The translations under genes and the position numbers were made by a program. From NCBI GenBank assembly GCA_903921455.1, contig CAIXPZ010000096.1, positions 1-64,000 of the forward strand: DNA of 64,000 nt, read 5' to 3'. Below, one piece after another: positions 56,901 to 64,000 of this stretch. How positions within the stretch are numbered: position 1 is the stretch's first letter; every line of letters begins with the position of its first letter. The stretch comes from an uncultured Verrucomicrobia subdivision 3 bacterium. Its GTDB lineage: Bacteria > Verrucomicrobiota > Verrucomicrobiae > Limisphaerales > UBA11358. The notes beneath the pieces are model-generated. The model had not been told where the DNA came from, searched no databases, and saw only the letters and a program-made list of their open reading frames with translations.

Positions 56901-57689
56901 TGCATAGTAGCCGAGCATACCGCCGCTGACCGTCAGCGTAGAACTGCCAGTAGCAGCCTTGCTGAAAATCAAAGAGCCGCTCCCGCTCTTGGTGAAACCT
57001 GTGGCATCGTGCACAAAGGGGCCGCTGGCTGGATTGAGATTTAGCCCACCCGCACCCACGGAAAAGGTGGCGGGCACCGTCATCGTGGAAAGTGTATCCA
57101 GTTTCAGCGTTCCCGCGCCGGCAGTCTTGTTTACCGCAGTCCAGTCGACGTTGAGGGTGGAGATTTCCAAAGTGCCCGCGTTGACGTTGTTGTAAACACC
57201 CGATCCGAAACCAGTTACGGCGCCACTCAGAATGACATTTCTAGAACCGGCTTTGGTCAGCCCCGCCGTCACATCCACTGGACAACTGATGGTAAGATCC
57301 GAAGCACCCGTCGAAGCCGTAGTTACGGTTGGCGTGGTGCCAGCAAAGATCAGCCCCGGTGATCCAGTTCCCGAGCCAACACTGATAGTGCCGCCGAGAA
57401 AAGGCGTGGTCGTGTCTAGGAAACTGATGCTATTGACTGTGAAGGCGGTATTCCGATCAAGGGTGAACGTCGGCGCGGTCGTGACGAAGTCCTTACTAAA
57501 AACTACTGCGGCGGTGTTGACGTCTGGGATGGTCGCTGGAGTCCAACTGGCAGTTGCATTCCAAGTGCCGCCACCGGCAAGATTCCAAGTTGCGGTTGCG
57601 GCACCAGCCGACAATGCCGCCCCCAAGAGCAGCGCGAGCAATGTAAGGCTGGCGAACCAGCGTGAGGGTGATGTTGAATTCGTTTTCAT
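53913..57689 (-). CDS. Chimera: beta-strand-repeat surface protein fused to a sulfatase missing its N-terminus
   Basis: 1258 aa from the ATG at 57689, with signal peptide WFASLTLLALLLGAALSAGA. Residues about 30-790 are autotransporter-associated beta-strand repeats (NTGTGSLTLSTANNYTGNTT-like units), then an Ig-like unit (SPATYGDSLTFHAVLSPDPG). Near 55195-55210 the Ig unit breaks off and joins a sulfatase at RCTAGYVTAPQCSPSRAGLL. The FGly site CSPSR (Cys842) and the rest of the sulfatase are intact, but the about 60 N-terminal residues with the metal-binding ADDLG are absent. It is therefore unlikely to be an active sulfatase. Confidence 0.75.
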   Translation of the reverse strand: MKTNSTSPSRWFASLTLLALLLGAALSAGAATATWNLAGGGTWNATASWTPATIPDVNTAAVVFSKDFVTTAPTFTLDRNTAFTVNSISFLDTTTPFLGGTISVGSGTGSPGLIFAGTTPTVTTASTGASDLTISCPVDVTAGLTKAGSRNVILSGAVTGFGSGVYNNVNAGTLEISTLNVDWTAVNKTAGAGTLKLDTLSTMTVPATFSVGAGGLNLNPASGPFVHDATGFTKSGSGSLIFSKAATGSSTLTVSGGMLGYYAGVSGFTSGTVASGATLQIGTATTLMPLTLNGNGSAYSLEFPINNTTTFTMSGITISGSVIIRAFGLVDNFNFPSAITSSGANSLTLRAEGGNTGNQPLVFNLNAASSYTGNTALSAVTQQGIMKLGINNALPASTVLTISGAAHTNTGALLDLNGFNQTLSGLTAVTNIGGANVINNNVNAATLTISNSSPYTFSGLIGTNSTTSTVVQGIASNKGKVNIALVKTGTGAFTLTGANVYTNGTTINDGVLNAGVSQNGTASGPLGASGLINFGGGALQFSAASAAWDPSARIAAGTSAGAVQIDPNGQALTFATGLTSSQSGGLILTNSTGTGSLTLSTANNYTGNTTINAGKLALGSSGALPSGSSVNIAAGATFDISAIGLYTWGGSAALTASGSSSAAAIINGGATVDMTGSSLTLNFTPVGISGDAAHPALNVLAGTLNLASTTIAVNNNYSTALDVGDYTLISGTVTGTPTTTTITVGGNGLVSGATATLDASSGQLVMHVTSSATVTTTTLTRTVGGSPATYGDSLTFHAVLSPDPGNGTVITFKTNGVAFGTATTTSGVADRCTAGYVTAPQCSPSRAGLLTGRYQQRFGFDAIPDCPLPLEEVTLADRLRKAGYITGMVGKWHLDPNPTSAKWIAENIPTQTGKQRQEITIPALARQKYSAGARGFDEFFQGEMTRYWANYSLAGTKLAKAGQWVSDPRNRLDVQTDAALAFIARNLARPFFLYLAYYGPHTPLEGTAERLARFPGAMPERRRHALAMLAAIDDGVGRIRAQLRKAAIETNTLIFFTSDNGAPLKMTKPDSSVNTDPGGWDGSLNNPWVGEKGMLAEGGIRVPFLLSWPGVLSGGKTFPAPVSSLDIAATALAAANIPPDVKLDGVDLVPFVSGRETNAPHADLFWRFWNQAAVRSGNWKYISTGGMGEFLFDASLDVDEAHNLAAKHPDVVKKLRTELTDWTEKLKPVGLPPGPVNNQESAWYQFYFQPIDKQKSPP

Positions 57690-57863
57690 GGTTTTGATGA
57701 TTGGGCTGGAGCGCGACAACAAGGGGCGGACCAGAAAGTTTTTATTTGGGAGGTTTGTTTAAATCTGAATTGGCAAATGAAAAACGCTAAAACCGAAAAG
57801 CGCGATGCTTAGTGTTTTGCTTCATGATTTTGAAAAACAATAAAGCATTTCGCTGGCGAAGAA

Positions 57864-57885
57864 CCATCACGCGAACGCGGGATTA
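57864..57885. repeat. 22-nt intergenic repeat, copy 2
   Basis: Second copy of the repeat at 49922-49943 (20 of 22 identical). Here it overlaps a small hairpin (57877-57893) downstream of the large repeat protein and lies about 175 nt upstream of the chimera start. Confidence 0.35.
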
Positions 57886-57893
57886 TTTCCCGC
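57877..57893 (-). terminator. Small hairpin after the beta-strand-repeat gene
   Basis: GCGGGA (57877-57882) pairs with TCCCGC (57888-57893), 1 nt after the stop at 57895. The stem is 6 bp and no T-run follows, so it is a weak terminator candidate. Confidence 0.3.
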
Positions 57894-57894
57894 C

Positions 57895-60800
57895 TCACGG
57901 TGCAATCTGAACGCGATAGAACTTGCTACCCACGTTGGTGGCCGGGTCAGTGAAGGTGAATGGTGGCACGGCGGAACCATTTGTTTGCAACGGCAGCCAA
58001 GTCACCGGTGGGTTCATATTGGAAGTTCCCAGCAAAATATAATCCGGCCCGCTGTCGCCAGTGACGCGCAAGTTAAAGACCCCGTTGGTCAAGGTGGGCA
58101 CAGTCAAAGAAGGCGTTGCGGGGCGCAACACAAACACCGTAAACGCCTGGGTCGCACTCAACGGTGGCAAGCCGTTATCGGCGACAACGACTGAAATTGG
58201 ATTAGTAGTTGGTGATTGGCTGACGGTGGGACGCCAGGTGAGCAAGCCATTCGTCGGGTTTAAAATCATTCCGGCCGGGGACGTGCTGAGATTGAACGCG
58301 AGCGTTTGCGCCGGCACGTTGGTGTCCGTTGCCGTGTTAGTCACCGTCAGCGTCTGACCGGCGATCAGCGTGCGATTACTGATCGCGTTCAAGATGGGCG
58401 GCGTGTTTGGCGGCGCGAGCACGAGCCGGTCGCGCACCACACCGGTCGGGTCTTGCGGATTCCAAAAGGCTTCGAGCGTCACGGAACGATTGAGCGGCAG
58501 CACCGACGGCACGACGCGAATGGTGGTGCCCTGTCCAGCCGCGAGCTGGTTGGTATAAACCCAGCCTTCGGGCGAAAGAATCGCGCTCGTGATGTTGCTG
58601 CCAAGGGCGTCGTAATACGTCACCGTGCCCGCACCGGAGCCGGTCTCAAAAGCCGCGATGGCTGGCAGGCACATCACGTCGCCGCGATTGGTCAGGGTGA
58701 TGGTATTGGTCCCGCCGTTGGTGGAGAGCAGTGTGAGCGTGAGATTTTCCAGCGTCCCGTTGGTGTCCACGATGCCCTTGAGATATTTGATGGCCGTCAG
58801 GGCCAGATGCGTGTAACTGCCGGCCTGGGTTTCCGGCACCACGACGTAGGGAATGCCAAAATACCAACCTTCAAACAAATAGCGGTTCGCCCGACCGCCT
58901 TCCTGCTGGTGCAGATACATGCTGCTGAGACTGCTGTTCTCGTAATACAGGTTGGCGGCGTTGGTGGAACCCTGGTTGGCGGCGCTGGCGTTGCTGACGT
59001 TGCAGATCAGGCTGTGCCGGCCGCGGCGCGATTGCAGGTAGGCCTCATAAACGCGGATTTTCTGGCGCATGGTCGCCTCATCCGCAGCGGTGCCCACGCC
59101 AAGCCCGCCGAAATAATTCCAAGGGGCGTCACTTTGCAGCGAAAAATACGGGTGGCCAATGGCGTCAGCCATATTGACAAACGAGCCGACGATGTCGTGG
59201 GCGTTGAACGAAAATGCGGTCGTTGGATTGGTGACGGTGAAAACAATCTGGTTCATCACTTCCGCCGGGTAAGTGTCCCACGGCCAGTATTCGGGCTGGC
59301 TGGTGTGGCCGATTTTCACATGCGGAAAACGCGCGTAGTAATCGTTGAACGCATCGCGCCAGATGCCGGTGCCATAGGGATAAGTGCCGCTGGCCATCGT
59401 CAGGTCGCCGGTCCAGAAGGCGATCTGATCATTGGTGGGCCACGTCGGGTTGGCCTGGCAGACATCCTTCATGTCTTCCATGTGGTAGTCGTGTGTAAAC
59501 TCGGAATAGATGATGCCGTTGGCCTCCCGAGCCGCCGCCGAATTGCCCCAAGCGGTGGCCTGGGCATGACCGGTATTCGTCGTGATGCTGCTTTGTCCCC
59601 CGCCCAGCTCGGTCCAATACTTCGTGTTGAAGGAAAATAAATTGGTGGCCAGCGATTGCTGCAATCCGTTATTGCCGCCCCACCCCGAGGAGTGCATGAA
59701 ATAGCCGTCTTCATATTTCTGCACAAACGGCCACTGCGAATAATTGGTCATCTGGTTATTGTCCGACAACCCGCCCCACCAGATTTCGGATGGAATCGGC
59801 CGCGGGCGCACGCCGGTGTTTGGGCCCAGGGTCAAAGTGAGCTGAACGCTATTGCTTTGAATGCTGCCGGCGCCGTTTTGCGCAAAAATTGTGACCGTGT
59901 TCGTGCCGGCGCGCAGATGCCGCACCGTGATGCTCCACGGCGAATTCGCCGCCGCCGCGCCAAAATCCCACAGCTTGTTCGTTTGGTCGCGAACCTCATA
60001 CCAAATTGGTCCCAACGGCACGCCGCGCAAAACGCCGCCAAGATTCGTCGTGAGCGTGGTGACGGAAAAATTGCCGTTCGTGAATTGCACGAGCGGAAAT
60101 TGCTGCGTCGGCACGAGCCGCACGAGATGCGGCACGCTGGTGTCGATCGTAAACGCCCATGGCGGGAGCGGCGCGAGCGTCAGGCCATTGGTGTTCAGCG
60201 TGCCGGAATAATAAATCACCGGATACGGCGTGTTGCTGACGATGCCGGCATCGGTAAGGTTGAGCTGACCAGCGAGCGTGACGTTGCCGTTGACCCAAAT
60301 GTTCGTTGCGCCCGATGCGCCGCCGACCCCGAAGAGCAGTGTGGCATTGTTGCTTAAAATCAATCCGCTCGTCGCGGTGATGAGATTGGTCACCACCAGC
60401 GTACCCGCGCCGATAATGGTGCTGCCGGTAAAAACGTTTGGCCCGCCGATGGTCAGCGAACCGACGCCAAGTTTGGTGAATGAAAAATTCGCCTTGCCGG
60501 CGACGCCGAGATCGCCGTTGAACGCGCTGGCGGTCGCATTGCTGATGATGAACGCGCCGGCAGCGCCGCTGCTGTTGATCACGGCGTTGGAAGTGAAATT
60601 CGCCGTGAGCGCCGCGACCGTTTGCGTGTAGCCCGCGAGATCAAAATAAACCACGCCGGAACTGCCAGCGCGATTCAAGTTGAGCGTCGTGCCAATTGGC
60701 AGGCCGTTGTTCACGCCGAGTTTCAAGGTCGCACTCAACTGCGCCGTGCCGACCTGCATGGTCGTGCTGCCGGAATAATTATTCGTCGGATTGGAAATAA

Positions 60801-62643
60801 TCAACGTCGCCGTGTGGCTCGCTGCGCTGCCGCCTTCCGGCCGGAACGTCAAGCCGCCGCTGCCGGTCAGTTGACCGGACAGCGTCACGCTATAAGTCAC
60901 GCCATAACTGCCGAGCGTCGCGTTCGCCGCATTCAAGTTAATTTGTCCCGGCCACGTCACGGTCGTCCCGCCGCCACTGTGAAAATCCAACGCCCCGCCG
61001 AACGAACCATTGGCCGTGCCCGCGCCGTTGATAATCGTCGGCATCGCCGCATAAGTGCCGGCGAGCTTGGGCTGCGCCACCGCGCCGGCGGCGATGTTCA
61101 AAGAACCGCCGGCGGCGAGCGAATTCAAATTGTTTAAGACCAACGCGCCCGCATTGACCGTGGTTTGGCCGACAAAGGAATTGGTATTATTCAACGTCAG
61201 CACGCCGCTGCCAGATTTTGCGCAAATGGTGCTGCCGGCGATGGAGCCGCTGCCGTTAAGCGAATAATTGTTCGTGGCAGACACCGTCAGGCTGACGGGT
61301 TTCACCGTGCTGTTGAGGGTGAGCGCAAAATTTCCGGCGGCGGAATCGTCCAGCACCACTTCGTTGGTGTCGGTGTAATACAGTCCAGTGAAAAGGCCGT
61401 TTTTCCAATTCGCCGTGGCGTTGGTGTCCCAGACCGCGCTGACATTTCCGTTCCAGAAAATCACGTCAGCGGCATTCAGGCTGGAGTAAATCACCAGATC
61501 AAACGAACTCCCCGCCACGTTATTAGACACAAATGCGCTCACGCCCGTGGGCAACGCGCCGAGGACGAGCGCGCCGCCGCCGGTCAGACTGCCGTATTTG
61601 ATGAGCGGAAACTGACCGACGACGAGCACACCGTTGGTGAGGTTCACCGTGCAAGTGCCGTTGATTGCCAGCGCCCCGGTCACGGTCAGCAGCGGCACCG
61701 ACGGATTCGCAAAATTACCAAAATCAACATTGACGGTCGTGGCATCGCTGGCCGTCGTTCCGAGATTCAACGCCGAATTCGTCAACGAACTACCGCTGCC
61801 CGCGAGCGTTACCCCGAGCGTCGCCGCGTTGCTAATGGTGAACTCGCCCGCGCCGGTGGAAAATGTGGTCAGGTTCAGCGCGGCTCCGCCGGCCACGGTG
61901 GTCGCGCCGCTGAAAGTGTTGGCCGCATCCAGCGTGAGCGTGCCGCCCAGCACCGACAGCGAGGACGCGTTGGCGGTGACGTTCGGCAGCGCGGAAACAA
62001 TTTCCCATGCACCGCTACCGCTCTTGAGAAAATTCAGCGTGCCGGTGAAATTCACGTTGTTGAAAGCGGAATTAAAGGTGCCGTCGGCCGCGCCGCCAAA
62101 TTCCAGCGCCCAAATGGTTGGCGCAGAATCGCCGCGAATTTTTAGTTGCGATAGCGCGATGGCCAGCGGACCGCCGGCGGCGTTGAAACGGCGGCTGGTC
62201 GTGGTGCCATTGATGTCGAACAAGGTGATGATGCCGCTGATGGTCTGTAGATTGGTGCTGTTGTTGACGAGGACATCCGGCCCGGTGGCAGCACCCAGTT
62301 GCTGACTGTTCAAGCTGACAAACATGGGCACGGTGCCGGCATTGAAGGTCCAAGTTTGCGAGTTGCCGGAGGCATCGCAGTTGGCCGTATTCGTCGCGCC
62401 GCTCGCGAGGGGGCCGAAACCAACGGGCAAGTTGTTGATGGAGTTGCCGGACGGGACATTGCCAGCAACCCAGTTGTTGGTGTTGCTGAAATTATTATTG
62501 GTCACGCTGCCGGCGCCGTTCCACAGCGGATTGCCGGCGTGAAGCCCCGGCAAATTAAAAAAAATAAGACATCCCGCAAGCCCGGCGGCGAGCTGGGCGG
62601 TTGAAATTCGGATGGTGCGCGAAAGCGGTTTGAATCTAGGCAT
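57895..62643 (-). CDS. Giant beta-strand-repeat surface protein with C-terminal unknown enzyme-like domain
   Basis: 1582 aa from the ATG at 62643; the frame is open to 63039 but overlaps the terminator region. A signal-like leader (TAQLAAGLAGCLIFFNLPG) is followed by many autotransporter-associated beta-strand repeats to about residue 890. After an Ig-like stretch, an unrecognised globular domain begins at PIPSEIWWGGLSDNNQM and contains WTELGGGQSSITTNTGHAQA, YSEFTHDYHMEDMKDVC and SLQSDAPWNYFGGLGVG. It has many aromatics and acids and could be a carbohydrate-active fold. A cadherin/He_PIG-like domain near the C-terminus includes LTWRPTVSQSPTTNPISVVV. No C-terminal autotransporter barrel or PEP-CTERM anchor is apparent. 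Confidence 0.78.
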   Translation of the reverse strand: MPRFKPLSRTIRISTAQLAAGLAGCLIFFNLPGLHAGNPLWNGAGSVTNNNFSNTNNWVAGNVPSGNSINNLPVGFGPLASGATNTANCDASGNSQTWTFNAGTVPMFVSLNSQQLGAATGPDVLVNNSTNLQTISGIITLFDINGTTTSRRFNAAGGPLAIALSQLKIRGDSAPTIWALEFGGAADGTFNSAFNNVNFTGTLNFLKSGSGAWEIVSALPNVTANASSLSVLGGTLTLDAANTFSGATTVAGGAALNLTTFSTGAGEFTISNAATLGVTLAGSGSSLTNSALNLGTTASDATTVNVDFGNFANPSVPLLTVTGALAINGTCTVNLTNGVLVVGQFPLIKYGSLTGGGALVLGALPTGVSAFVSNNVAGSSFDLVIYSSLNAADVIFWNGNVSAVWDTNATANWKNGLFTGLYYTDTNEVVLDDSAAGNFALTLNSTVKPVSLTVSATNNYSLNGSGSIAGSTICAKSGSGVLTLNNTNSFVGQTTVNAGALVLNNLNSLAAGGSLNIAAGAVAQPKLAGTYAAMPTIINGAGTANGSFGGALDFHSGGGTTVTWPGQINLNAANATLGSYGVTYSVTLSGQLTGSGGLTFRPEGGSAASHTATLIISNPTNNYSGSTTMQVGTAQLSATLKLGVNNGLPIGTTLNLNRAGSSGVVYFDLAGYTQTVAALTANFTSNAVINSSGAAGAFIISNATASAFNGDLGVAGKANFSFTKLGVGSLTIGGPNVFTGSTIIGAGTLVVTNLITATSGLILSNNATLLFGVGGASGATNIWVNGNVTLAGQLNLTDAGIVSNTPYPVIYYSGTLNTNGLTLAPLPPWAFTIDTSVPHLVRLVPTQQFPLVQFTNGNFSVTTLTTNLGGVLRGVPLGPIWYEVRDQTNKLWDFGAAAANSPWSITVRHLRAGTNTVTIFAQNGAGSIQSNSVQLTLTLGPNTGVRPRPIPSEIWWGGLSDNNQMTNYSQWPFVQKYEDGYFMHSSGWGGNNGLQQSLATNLFSFNTKYWTELGGGQSSITTNTGHAQATAWGNSAAAREANGIIYSEFTHDYHMEDMKDVCQANPTWPTNDQIAFWTGDLTMASGTYPYGTGIWRDAFNDYYARFPHVKIGHTSQPEYWPWDTYPAEVMNQIVFTVTNPTTAFSFNAHDIVGSFVNMADAIGHPYFSLQSDAPWNYFGGLGVGTAADEATMRQKIRVYEAYLQSRRGRHSLICNVSNASAANQGSTNAANLYYENSSLSSMYLHQQEGGRANRYLFEGWYFGIPYVVVPETQAGSYTHLALTAIKYLKGIVDTNGTLENLTLTLLSTNGGTNTITLTNRGDVMCLPAIAAFETGSGAGTVTYYDALGSNITSAILSPEGWVYTNQLAAGQGTTIRVVPSVLPLNRSVTLEAFWNPQDPTGVVRDRLVLAPPNTPPILNAISNRTLIAGQTLTVTNTATDTNVPAQTLAFNLSTSPAGMILNPTNGLLTWRPTVSQSPTTNPISVVVADNGLPPLSATQAFTVFVLRPATPSLTVPTLTNGVFNLRVTGDSGPDYILLGTSNMNPPVTWLPLQTNGSAVPPFTFTDPATNVGSKFYRVQIAP

Positions 62644-62737
62644 GGCGGACGTGGTAAAATATTGACCTAGTCTAATTTTCCACACAAAACACGTCTTCAC
62701 AAATTTAAGATCGGTTTGCGAAAACATTGTAAAAAGT

Positions 62738-62765
62738 GGCGGGAGCGACTCAAATCGCTCCCGCC
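62738..62765 (-). terminator. Intrinsic terminator between large surface-protein genes
   Basis: GGCGGGAGCGA (62738-62748) pairs perfectly with TCGCTCCCGCC (62755-62765) around a 6-nt loop. On the minus strand the stem is followed after AC by TTTTT. It ends the transcript of the partial gene at the right edge and insulates it from the next gene. Confidence 0.85.
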
Positions 62766-62858
62766 TTTCCAAGTAATTTGAAAACCGACTTCGGCCGGGA
62801 CTCTCCCACGAGTTGGGCGCAGACAGATCCAGCCACAATCTGGTTTTCAATCTTCGCT

Positions 62859-64000
62859 TTACGGGTAAACCAGCCGGTAATACTCGTTCGTAGTGCCCTT
62901 GAGTATCGGAATGGCGGCGGCGTTGGTCACCGTATAGTCGGTCACCGTTGCCCCCCAGTCGCTGGCGGATTTGCTCACGCCCTTGTTCAGATTGTTCGTC
63001 TGCATCAATAGCCGGTAGCCGGTATGATCCGCCGGCCACGACAGCGCCAGATTTGTCCCGCCACTCACGCGGTTGGTCAGCGTGAATGCCGCCAGACTTG
63101 GCTGCACCGTCAGATTCACCGTGTAAAAATTCGTCACGGTCTGGTCTTGCGACACCACCTGCACCACCAAGGCGTTCAGCGGCGGCTGCGGCGGCTGGTT
63201 CAACGCTTGCGCCCCGCTCGTAACGCCGCTCGCCAATGCCGCTGCCAGCACGCCGTTCGTGCTCAAGGACAGGGTCGCGTTTGCGTCAACACCCACCGCC
63301 GTGACATTCACCGCGCTGCCGTAGGTGTTCGTCGCCAGATAGGGACCAAAGTTGGGAGTCGTAAACCCGGCGGGATAGAACGCCAGGCCGGCATTCAAGG
63401 TATTGCTCACCACCAGCGAAGCCAGATAGGCGTTGGTGTTGAGCACGGTCACGTTCACCTTGTAAAGGTTCGTCACGGACAAATCCTGCGACACGGTCTG
63501 CACCGTCACATTGTTCGAACCCACCGCCAAGCTCGTCAGCGGACTGCTGGCAATGCCATTGGTCAGCAGTTGCGGGAACAGCCCATTGACCGTCAAGGTG
63601 TTCGTTGCCGTCACAGCCACGTTCGTCACCGTCACCGTCAATGGCAGGGTCGCCAGACTGTTCGTCGCCGCATAGATTTCGCCGGACAGGATGTTCGTAT
63701 TAAACACCGGATTCAGCCCCACCACCGCATTGGCCGCATTGCTCACCACCAGCGATGTCAGATAGGTCGTTTGGCTGGGCGTGAAGGCGTTAGTCGAGAT
63801 GATATACAGGGTGCCGTTCGCCGCCAGAGTGTTGCTCCAAACCAACGGCACAGGCAACAGGGGCAAGTTAGTTGAGGCGAACGCCGTGTTATAGACATTC
63901 GCGCTGAAGAGTTTGTAGCTCTGACCTGCCGCCAAGGCCCCATTGATATTCGTCACAACCAGCACACCGCCATAATTGACCGTCGTAAGACCAACCACAG
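62859..64000 (-). CDS. Large secreted repeat protein, C-terminal part (cut by window edge)
   Basis: At least 379 aa; the 5' end lies beyond the right edge. It opens with the tail of an autotransporter-associated beta-strand repeat (VNYGGVLVVTNINGALAAGQ). Three or so cadherin-like beta-sandwich repeats follow, each with YLASLVVSNTLNAGLAF or YLTSLVVSNAANAVVGL type starts and VQTVSQDLSVTNLYKVNV or VQVVSQDQTVTNFYTVNL ends. The end (LALSWPADHTGYRLLMQTNN) is the verrucomicrobial C-terminal segment seen after such passengers. It is probably a surface or secreted protein; no enzyme domain is visible. Confidence 0.75.
   Translation of the reverse strand, partial: VVGLTTVNYGGVLVVTNINGALAAGQSYKLFSANVYNTAFASTNLPLLPVPLVWSNTLAANGTLYIISTNAFTPSQTTYLTSLVVSNAANAVVGLNPVFNTNILSGEIYAATNSLATLPLTVTVTNVAVTATNTLTVNGLFPQLLTNGIASSPLTSLAVGSNNVTVQTVSQDLSVTNLYKVNVTVLNTNAYLASLVVSNTLNAGLAFYPAGFTTPNFGPYLATNTYGSAVNVTAVGVDANATLSLSTNGVLAAALASGVTSGAQALNQPPQPPLNALVVQVVSQDQTVTNFYTVNLTVQPSLAAFTLTNRVSGGTNLALSWPADHTGYRLLMQTNNLNKGVSKSASDWGATVTDYTVTNAAAIPILKGTTNEYYRLVYP

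Noticed and set aside
54800..62600. Possible tandem DNA repeats or CRISPR-like array in the beta-strand-repeat genes
   Set aside because: The repeats are protein-level, divergent in DNA sequence and in coding frame; there are no constant direct repeats or spacers.

Overview
The window looks like chromosomal DNA of a free-living, high-GC Verrucomicrobiota bacterium, most likely near the Pedosphaera/Limisphaerales group. The placement is inferred from gene content only: PATR-type autotransporter-associated beta-strand repeat proteins, a pseudopilin with an H-X9-DG C-terminus, many secreted sulfatases and Gfo/Idh oxidoreductases, a fused SecDF, a squalene-hopene-type cyclase, and start codons with little sign of Shine-Dalgarno sequences. 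No rRNA or other phylogenetic anchor is present.

Layout. 1-1398: a ROK regulator followed by the start of xylose isomerase (cut by the left edge). 1519-10954: a TlpA-like thioredoxin lipoprotein/secreted protein, a membrane Ser/Thr kinase, a TerB-like protein, a giant DUF3857/transglutaminase protein, a TPR protein and glutamate dehydrogenase. 11019-18453: a galactoside-utilisation locus, with an AraC regulator divergent from a DUF5107-TPR protein, a GH27 alpha-galactosidase and a sugar/H+ symporter. 18516-26548: a long minus-strand run of housekeeping and membrane genes (ispD, S41 protease, tsaD, squalene-hopene cyclase, pyrD, a channel-like protein, a DUF6941-like protein and a membrane protein). 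26642-35540: infA, an RRM protein, and the yajC-secDF-terC-recJ cluster, a candidate structured RNA and lepA. 35775-41529: an FG-GAP/VCBS protein, a UPF0047 protein, a coiled-coil TPR protein, an HNH endonuclease and tRNA-Glu(CTC).

41530-64000 is accessory in character. It starts with a decayed ftsA fragment behind the tRNA. Then come two secreted Gfo/Idh proteins, a DUF6807-ThuA protein, a heparinase II/III-like lyase, a pseudopilin, a sulfatase, two chimeric genes, and two very large beta-strand-repeat surface proteins (the last cut by the right edge). Together these suggest attack on a sulfated, rhamnose- or uronate-containing polysaccharide.

The most notable observations are these. (1) Two adjacent in-frame chimeras: a truncated GH78 rhamnosidase joined to a sulfatase C-terminus, and a beta-strand-repeat protein joined to a sulfatase lacking its N-terminus. 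(2) A REPIN-like double palindrome inserted in frame inside the essential gene tsaD, with a second unrelated palindromic insert in recJ. (3) An isolated ftsA remnant next to a tRNA. (4) A terminator-bounded intergenic region upstream of yajC that may encode a structured RNA. (5) A two-helix channel-like protein without a canonical K+ filter. I found no CRISPR array, prophage, transposase or clearly new defence system.
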